Shown here one piece after another: positions 32,252-37,053 of a stretch of DNA of 37,053 bases. Location: positions 1 to 37,053 of the forward strand of contig JBBDXW010000027.1 in NCBI GenBank assembly GCA_040902105.1. The letters run 5' to 3'. The notes under the pieces were generated by a model. The model was not told where the DNA came from and did no database searches. It was given only the letters and a program-made list of their open reading frames with translations. The DNA comes from IDS-8 sp040902105. GTDB taxonomy: Bacteria > Pseudomonadota > Gammaproteobacteria > Steroidobacterales > Woeseiaceae. Positions within the stretch are counted from its first letter, which is position 1. Each line of letters starts with the position of its first letter. Position numbers and translations under genes: made by a program.

Positions 32252-34270
32252 TCAACCCGCCACTTTGTCCTTGGTCGCGCTGTCCTTGGTCGCGTTTTTG
32301 GGCACCGGCACCGGTTTTCGGGCGGCGAATGCGCTGGATTCAAACGCAGAGTTCGGCAACGTGAACCCGGCCACCGTCTGCCGGAGCTGGGACGCAAGCA
32401 CGGAAAGTTTTGAAATGGCTGCCGCGGTCGCCGTTGTGGCCCTGCCGGTCTGGTCGCTGATCTCCTTCAGCCGGGTCGTCCTTCGGGTTACGTCCGCGGC
32501 CGAACCTGCCTGTTCGCGCGCGGAGCTGGAGATATTCTGTACGAGGTTTGCTATCTGGTTGGAGACCTGCTCGATCTCGTCGAGCGCCGCGCCCGCGTTT
32601 TCGGCGAGCAACGCGCCGCCGACCACGTCGGTCGTGCTTCGCTCCATCGAGACCACAGCTTCGTTCGTGTCGGCCTGAATGGTGCGAACGAGTACTTCGA
32701 TTTGCTTGGTCGCGTTGGTCGAACGTTCCGCAAGACGCTGTACTTCATCCGCGACCACCGCAAAGCCGCGGCCGGCTTCTCCGGCCATCGAAGCCTGGAT
32801 GGAGGCGTTCAAAGCCAGGATGTTGGTTTGCTCGGCGATGTCGTTGATCAGTTCGATGATGTTGCCGATTTCCTGCGAGCTTTCGCCGAGTCTCTTGATA
32901 CGTTTGGACGTGTCCTGAATGGTCTCGCGGATCGCGTTCATGCCGTCGATTGTGCGGCGCACTGCTTCGCCGCCCTTGTGTGCGACGTCCACCGAATGTC
33001 GCGCCACGTCGGACGACCGCTCTGCATTGCCCGACACTTCTTCGATCGAGCCGGCCATCGAGACGATGGACTCGGTGGCCGCGCGAATCTCGGAATTCTG
33101 GTTTTTGGCCGCGCGCGCCATGTGCACTGCCGTGCTTTCGGTCTGCTTGGCGGCGGAGTCGACCATGATCGCGGTTTCGTTAATGGTCGCGACCAGCTCC
33201 CGCAGTTTCTCGATCGCGTAGTTGATCGAATCCGCGATCGCGCCGGTAATGTCTTCGGTTACGGTGGCCTCGACGGTGAGGTCGCCGTCGGCAAGACTGC
33301 CGAGTTCGTCGAGAAGCCGCAGAATTGCCTGCTGGTTGCGCTCGTTCTGTTCCGTCTGTTCCTTGGAAGCACGTTCGAATACCGCCGTTCGCGAATGCAT
33401 GACTGCAAGAAAACCGAGCAGCAGTAACGCCAGTACGACCAGAGTTAACGGGAGCCAGGGATGCATCAGCAATCCGCCCTGCCGCGTTTCGACCGGCGCA
33501 CGCACCGCATCGAACAACGTGCTGGCGACCGCCGACAGTGCCGCGACGTTCGCGGCCGGATTGCCGAGGGTGGCTGCAGCCGATCGTGCCTGCTCGACCC
33601 GTGCCTCGATTTCCAGCAACTCGCTGACAACCGGAACCAGCACGGCGTCGCGGGTGGCGGGATCCAGCGCGGTGACGTCGAGCTCGGTTTCCGCGCCGGC
33701 AAGCGCATCCGTCACCTGCTTCAACCAGGCCATATCCTCGCCCATCGCAGCGGCAAGCGTTCTGGCATCGCTGATCGAGAGAAGCTGGCCGAGCGACTCC
33801 TGCAGATTCGCGGCGCGCTGCTGGAATTCCTCAATGACTGCGGTAGCACCGGACTGTTCGAGCAGCGCATTCGATGCCTCGAGCATTTGCGGCATATGTT
33901 CGTTGACGTAGTCCGCGGCCTCGCCGATCTGCTCGATATCGGCGCGATTCGCAAGGATTGCACGGGCGTGCTGATCGAGATTTGTCCACTGCTGGGGGCC
34001 GCCCGGCAACTCGGGTACCTGCTCCCGCAGTGCGGTTGAACGCGACAAAGCGGCCTCGAGCTGGCCGAACGCACGCTCGTCGCCCGCGACCGCATTCGCC
34101 GCATGCAGCGGCACGGCCTGCGACAGCGCGGCGAGTTCGTGGGTCGGTGACTCGGCACCCGGATCCTCGGCTGACTGAAGGTACAAAACGACGGCCGCCA
34201 CGATCAGCAGTACTGCCGTCATCAACGCCAGCACGGTAAAGGCAGATGTGTTGTCGGATTTCTTAGCCAT
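32252..34270 (-). CDS. pilJ: Methyl-accepting chemotaxis protein PilJ
   Basis: Inner-membrane chemoreceptor of the Chp system, 672 aa. Transmembrane helix 1 is at about residues 9-30 (FTVLALMTAVLLIVAAVVLYLQ), a periplasmic ligand region spans about 31-265, and helix 2 is at about 270-292 (LTLVVLALLLLGFLAV). The cytoplasmic signalling domain has the hairpin tip ILALNASIQASMAGEAGRGFAVVADEVQRLAERS (in part). PilJ senses pilus-surface contact through PilA in Pseudomonas. The C-terminus is a Lys/Thr-rich tail encoded by two copies of a 14-bp motif (32266-32279 and 32281-32294). It lies 38 bp after pilI and ends 6 bp before the first chpA start. Confidence 0.93.
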   Translation of the reverse strand: MAKKSDNTSAFTVLALMTAVLLIVAAVVLYLQSAEDPGAESPTHELAALSQAVPLHAANAVAGDERAFGQLEAALSRSTALREQVPELPGGPQQWTNLDQHARAILANRADIEQIGEAADYVNEHMPQMLEASNALLEQSGATAVIEEFQQRAANLQESLGQLLSISDARTLAAAMGEDMAWLKQVTDALAGAETELDVTALDPATRDAVLVPVVSELLEIEARVEQARSAAATLGNPAANVAALSAVASTLFDAVRAPVETRQGGLLMHPWLPLTLVVLALLLLGFLAVMHSRTAVFERASKEQTEQNERNQQAILRLLDELGSLADGDLTVEATVTEDITGAIADSINYAIEKLRELVATINETAIMVDSAAKQTESTAVHMARAAKNQNSEIRAATESIVSMAGSIEEVSGNAERSSDVARHSVDVAHKGGEAVRRTIDGMNAIRETIQDTSKRIKRLGESSQEIGNIIELINDIAEQTNILALNASIQASMAGEAGRGFAVVADEVQRLAERSTNATKQIEVLVRTIQADTNEAVVSMERSTTDVVGGALLAENAGAALDEIEQVSNQIANLVQNISSSAREQAGSAADVTRRTTRLKEISDQTGRATTATAAAISKLSVLASQLRQTVAGFTLPNSAFESSAFAARKPVPVPKNATKDSATKDKVAG

Positions 34271-34308
34271 AACGTTGCACTATTCAGTAGATGAGAACGT
34301 CCGCTGCA

Positions 34309-34875
34309 TCAATCTGCCGCGGCCTGAAGAAACGAATTACTTTCTACCAGATCGTAAAGCCTGAAAATGGGCCAGCTGTCATGGCCGCGCTGATACCCGC
34401 CCTGCAGATAGCGGTCGCAGCGGACCACGGTCGGCGGGCATTTTTCAGTGAACTCGTTGTCGACAAAGCGCCGGAAACCCAGCACCTCGTCCACAACCAG
34501 CCCCGCGGGAATTTCGCGGTGATTGACCGATATGACGCGTGTAGAGCGCTTGAGCGACGTCCGTCCGCTGCCCAGCATCATCTTCAGATCGATCAACGGC
34601 AACAGATGCCCGCGCAGATTTGCGATGCCGAGTACCCAGCGTTTCGCGCCCGGCACGCGGGTCATGGACTCCGGCAGCATCAGCACCTCGCGAACTTCCT
34701 TGCGGCTTGCCACGAACTGCTCGTCGCCGATGCGAAAGCCGACGCCGACCCATTCCGACGACAAGCCCCCGCTGCTGCCCTTGCCGGCAAGGGCAGCGCG
34801 ACTGCGGCGCTCGAGCTCCTGCAGCAGATCGAACGGCTGCTCGACTAACGAGACGAGATCGACGGCTTCGTTCAT
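34309..34875 (-). CDS. pilI: CheW-like coupling protein PilI
   Basis: A 188-aa CheW-family adaptor linking PilJ to ChpA. The CheW fold is seen in WVGVGFRIGDEQFVASRKEVREVL, RWVLGIANLRGHLLPLIDLKMML and VISVNHREIPAGLVVDEVLGFRRF. The ATG immediately follows the pilH stop, so translation is likely coupled. Order pilG-pilH-pilI-pilJ is that of Pseudomonas and Xanthomonas. Confidence 0.93.
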   Translation of the reverse strand: MNEAVDLVSLVEQPFDLLQELERRSRAALAGKGSSGGLSSEWVGVGFRIGDEQFVASRKEVREVLMLPESMTRVPGAKRWVLGIANLRGHLLPLIDLKMMLGSGRTSLKRSTRVISVNHREIPAGLVVDEVLGFRRFVDNEFTEKCPPTVVRCDRYLQGGYQRGHDSWPIFRLYDLVESNSFLQAAAD

Positions 34876-35241
34876 TCAACCGGCCACGACCGCATTGATT
34901 TTCGCGACGAGCTGTTTCTCGGCAACCGGCTTGACGAGGTACTCGACCGCGCCCTGCCGCATGCCCCAGATCTTGTCGGTTTCCTGATCTTTGGTCGTAA
35001 TCATGATCACCGGGATATTCGACGTCCCCGGATCCTTGGTCAGCTTGCGCGTTGCCTGGAAACCGTTCATGCCCGGCATCACGACATCCATCAGGATGCA
35101 ATCCGGTCGCTCAGCCTGCGCCTGCCGGATTCCCTCTTCGCCGCTGTCGGCCACGAGGGTCCGAAAGCCGTTCTTTTCCAGCATGTTCTGAAACAGGTGC
35201 AGCTCGGTCGGCGAATCGTCAATGATCAGAATCACAGCCAT
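34876..35241 (-). CDS. pilH: Single-domain response regulator PilH
   Basis: A 121-aa CheY-like receiver. The acidic pocket is DD in LIIDDSP, the phosphorylation site the Asp in CILMDVVMPGMNG, Thr in MITTKDQ and Lys in VEYLVKPVAEKQL. In Pseudomonas PilH antagonises or modulates PilG output on the retraction side of the pilus. There is no output domain. It is tightly packed with pilG (10 bp) and pilI (no gap). Confidence 0.94.
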   Translation of the reverse strand: MAVILIIDDSPTELHLFQNMLEKNGFRTLVADSGEEGIRQAQAERPDCILMDVVMPGMNGFQATRKLTKDPGTSNIPVIMITTKDQETDKIWGMRQGAVEYLVKPVAEKQLVAKINAVVAG

Positions 35242-35251
35242 GCGGTTTTCC

Positions 35252-35644
35252 TCAATTTATCTGGTTCGAAATGGCACCCAGCAACTCGTCTTTGGTGAAG
35301 GGCTTGGTCAGATACTGTTCCGATCCCACGATGCGGCCTCTCGCGCGATCGAAAAGACCGTCCTTACTCGACAACATGATCACCGGCGTGTCCCTGAACA
35401 CCTTGTTGTGCTTGATCAGCGAGCAGGTCTGATAACCGTCGAGCCGCGGCATCATGATGTCGACGAAAATCAGATCCGGCTGGTGATCTGCAATTTTCGA
35501 GAGCGCATCGAATCCGTCGATCGCCGTGAATACCTGGCAGCCTTCCTTGGACAGCAGCGTCTCCGCCGTCCGACGAATCGTTTTGCTATCGTCCACGACC
35601 AGAATCTTGAGTCCGTTCAGACTGCGAGATGCATTGTTTGACAC
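35252..35644 (-). CDS. pilG: Single-domain response regulator PilG
   Basis: A 130-aa CheY-like receiver that promotes pilus extension in Pseudomonas. It shows LKILVVDDSKTIRRTAETLL, the phospho-acceptor Asp in LIFVDIMMPRLDGYQTCSLIK, VIMLSSKDGLFDRARGRIVGSEQYLTKPFTKDELLGAI, nearly identical to PilG proteins. The start is GTG at 35644, with GAGG eight nucleotides upstream; in-frame ATGs further upstream add a non-conserved segment that looks like leader. First gene of the pilGHIJ-chpA-chpC operon, divergent from gshB. Confidence 0.93.
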   Translation of the reverse strand: MSNNASRSLNGLKILVVDDSKTIRRTAETLLSKEGCQVFTAIDGFDALSKIADHQPDLIFVDIMMPRLDGYQTCSLIKHNKVFRDTPVIMLSSKDGLFDRARGRIVGSEQYLTKPFTKDELLGAISNQIN

Positions 35645-35979
35645 TGGATTTCCTCGGCCCATTGCGCCCATTGAGTCACTAAGGACGCGTCCCCAAAACG
35701 ACTTGTACCATATTGACCAAGTGGTCGCCATGACGGCCGCCACATGCCGCAAGTTTGCTGATTTTATTCGCTTTTCACCGCTTTCGTAAGCGTGCACGGC
35801 CAGGCTGTCGGCAAATTCACGAAAATAAAGACCGGCGGTGTGCCAGCTCACTTCCGCATCCCGTTGGCAGCGCCCCTCGTCTCACGCAAGGAGCAGACTG
35901 TCAGGCCGGTACTTGCATGGGTCAGGAGCGCTGTATAGTTGCAGCCACGATTTCTTGGACCCAGCCGGAAAAAATCAGG
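35645..35979. other. Divergent regulatory region pilG / gshB
   Basis: 335 bp without a gene. It contains the gshB promoter (35913-35939), the left arm of the inverted repeat at 35930-36001 and a 12-bp dyad GACCAAGTGGTC (arms GACCA and TGGTC) at about 35715-35726. No clear promoter for the pil operon could be identified on the minus strand. Confidence 0.5.
35913..35939 (+). promoter_or_regulatory. Probable sigma-70 promoter of gshB
   Basis: TTGCAT (35913-35918) and TATAGT (35934-35939) are good -35 and -10 matches, although the spacer is only 15 bp (16 if CTTGCA is used). The -10 lies about 41 bp before the gshB ATG. Confidence 0.5.
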
Positions 35980-36001
35980 ATGCCGCCAGCAACTATACAG
36001 C
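35930..36001. repeat. 13-bp inverted repeat flanking the gshB start
   Basis: GCTGTATAGTTGC (35930-35942) is repeated in perfect inversion as GCAACTATACAGC (35989-36001), 46 bp apart. The left arm contains the presumed -10 box and the right arm is codons 4-8 of gshB. Confidence 0.6.
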
Positions 36002-36948
36002 TCGGGGTCGTCATGGACCCGATCGAATCCATCAAGCCGAAGAAAGACAGCACCCTCGCCATGCTGCTCGAGGCCGGCCGGCGCGGCGCGGAAATTCACT
36101 ACCTGCAGCAGCATGATCTGAGACTCATTGGCGGCAAAGCGTTCGGCCGCTCCCGGGTTGTTTCCGTGCGAGACGATCCCGACAACTGGTACGAATTCGG
36201 CTCCTCGCAGGACATTCCGCTCGCAGACCTCGACGTCATCCTGATGCGCAAGGACCCGCCGTTCGACATGGAGTACATCTACACCAGCTACATCCTCGAA
36301 CGGGCCGAACTCGGCGGCGCGCGGGTAGTCAACCGGCCGCAAAGCCTGCGGGACATGAACGAGAAGGCGTACACCGCCTGGTTCAACGATTGCGCCCCGC
36401 TCACGCTGGTCACACGTTCGATGATCGACATGAAACAGTTTCTGAAGGAACATCATCGCATCGTGGTCAAGCCCCTGGACGGTATGGGCGGGCGGTCCAT
36501 ATTCGTTGTCGCGAAAGGCGACAACAACGCCAACGTCATTTTCGAGACGCTTACCGACAACGGCCGCCGCTTTGCCATCGCACAGGTTTACATCCCCGAG
36601 ATCAACGCAGGCGACAAGCGCATACTCCTCGTGAACGGCGAGCCGATTCCCTACGCACTCGCGCGCATTCCATCGCAGGACGACAACCGCGGCAATCTCG
36701 TCATGGGCGCGGTCGGCGAAGGGCGCGAACTGACCGATCGCGATCGATGGATATGTTCACGCGTGGGGCCGGTGCTGAAAGAACGCGGCGTGATCTTCGC
36801 CGGCATCGACGTCATCGGCGACTACCTGACCGAAATCAATGTCACGAGCCCCACCGGCATCCGCGAACTGGACGCGAAGTACGGCCTCAACATCGCCGGC
36901 ACGCTGTTTGACGCTATTGTTGCGATATTGGACGACAGGCGGACCTGA
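35980..36948 (+). CDS. gshB: Glutathione synthetase
   Basis: ATP-grasp enzyme joining gamma-glutamylcysteine and glycine, 322 aa from the chosen start. Family motifs are LGVVMDPIESIKPKKDSTLAML at the N-terminus, MRKDPPFDMEYIYTSYILE, VVKPLDGMGGRSIFVV (ATP-grasp loop), EINAGDKRILLVNGEPIPYALARIP and INVTSPTGIRELD with the metal ligands. The ATG at 35980 gives the standard GshB N-terminus; upstream in-frame extension is non-conserved. It supplies the glutathione used by the formaldehyde dehydrogenase earlier in the window. Divergent from the Chp operon. Confidence 0.96.
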   Translation: MPPATIQLGVVMDPIESIKPKKDSTLAMLLEAGRRGAEIHYLQQHDLRLIGGKAFGRSRVVSVRDDPDNWYEFGSSQDIPLADLDVILMRKDPPFDMEYIYTSYILERAELGGARVVNRPQSLRDMNEKAYTAWFNDCAPLTLVTRSMIDMKQFLKEHHRIVVKPLDGMGGRSIFVVAKGDNNANVIFETLTDNGRRFAIAQVYIPEINAGDKRILLVNGEPIPYALARIPSQDDNRGNLVMGAVGEGRELTDRDRWICSRVGPVLKERGVIFAGIDVIGDYLTEINVTSPTGIRELDAKYGLNIAGTLFDAIVAILDDRRT

Positions 36949-36977
36949 GGCGGAAAAATCCTGCGGCAGGTCCAGTT

Positions 36978-37053
36978 CGCATGATTCATGAACGGTTGAG
37001 GTTGGTGGTTGGCGGAGTCTCGCCCGGGGGGAGGGCCTTTCAGGAACGCCGTG
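36978..37053. repeat. Palindromic repeat family B, partial copy cut by window end
   Basis: Begins CGCATGATTCATGAACGG and runs through a G-rich tract (CCCGGGGGGAGGGCC) to TTTCAGGAACGCCGTG at the window edge. It matches the left half of the element at 7741-7949 in order and spacing (CGCATCATTCATGAGCG, GGGGGGAGGGC, TTTTCAGGAACGCCGTG) with scattered substitutions. The right half lies beyond the window. It starts about 30 bp after the gshB stop. Confidence 0.8.

Overview
The window is a GC-rich chromosomal segment from a gammaproteobacterium. The best pointers are the gshB / pilG-pilH-pilI-pilJ-chpA-chpC arrangement (type IV pilus Chp chemosensory system, as in Pseudomonas and Xanthomonas relatives), the ampD-ampE pair and a fused chorismate mutase-prephenate dehydrogenase. 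I cannot name the genus. The many palindromic REP-like elements suggest an environmental relative of the Xanthomonadales/Woeseiales type, but that is inference.

Layout. 87-3833 (minus): an FbpABC-type ferric iron ABC importer with a Fur box at 3875-3893. 3927-5057 (minus): a GAF-like/GGDEF diguanylate cyclase, followed by a 159-bp imperfect palindrome. 5334-6419 (minus): tyrA. 6641-7750: glutathione-dependent formaldehyde dehydrogenase. 8023-9546: a cytoplasmic gamma-glutamyltransferase homologue. 9710-10417: pdxH. 10569-10757: a small CPXCG zinc-ribbon-like protein. 10750-16722 (plus) is mostly exported proteins: a beta-propeller/amidohydrolase fusion without its metal ligands, a lipoprotein methyltransferase, a lipoprotein amidase and a membrane-anchored HExxH metalloprotease. 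Between the first two lies a 620-bp AT-rich gap.

The most interesting signal is in that gap: a -24/-12 (sigma-54) promoter at 13077-13092, then about 205 nt carrying four AAnAAnAA motifs within or beside an 11-bp stem, then an intrinsic terminator at 13278-13308. This is the design of the CrcZ/CrcY catabolite-repression RNAs of Pseudomonas, which titrate Hfq/Crc, but at a different locus and with no cbrAB alongside.

16756-23528 is a scattered vitamin B12 region: a BtuD-like ATPase, a cobalamin riboswitch with its own promoter in front of btuB, a PduO-type adenosyltransferase and a BtuF-like lipoprotein. No BtuC permease is present. It is interrupted by hisN and by two gene remnants (di-heme oxidoreductase and LuxR-like regulator) that have both lost their 5' ends at the same point. 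ampD-ampE-btuF form a minus-strand operon. rsmE follows, and then the large minus-strand Chp operon (35644 down to 26136), divergent from gshB.

Dispersed palindromic repeats sit in most intergenic gaps. Two of them (after the formaldehyde dehydrogenase and after the gamma-glutamyltransferase) contain the stop codon of the preceding gene. One family occurs at 7741-7949 and again, cut by the window edge, at 36978-37053.
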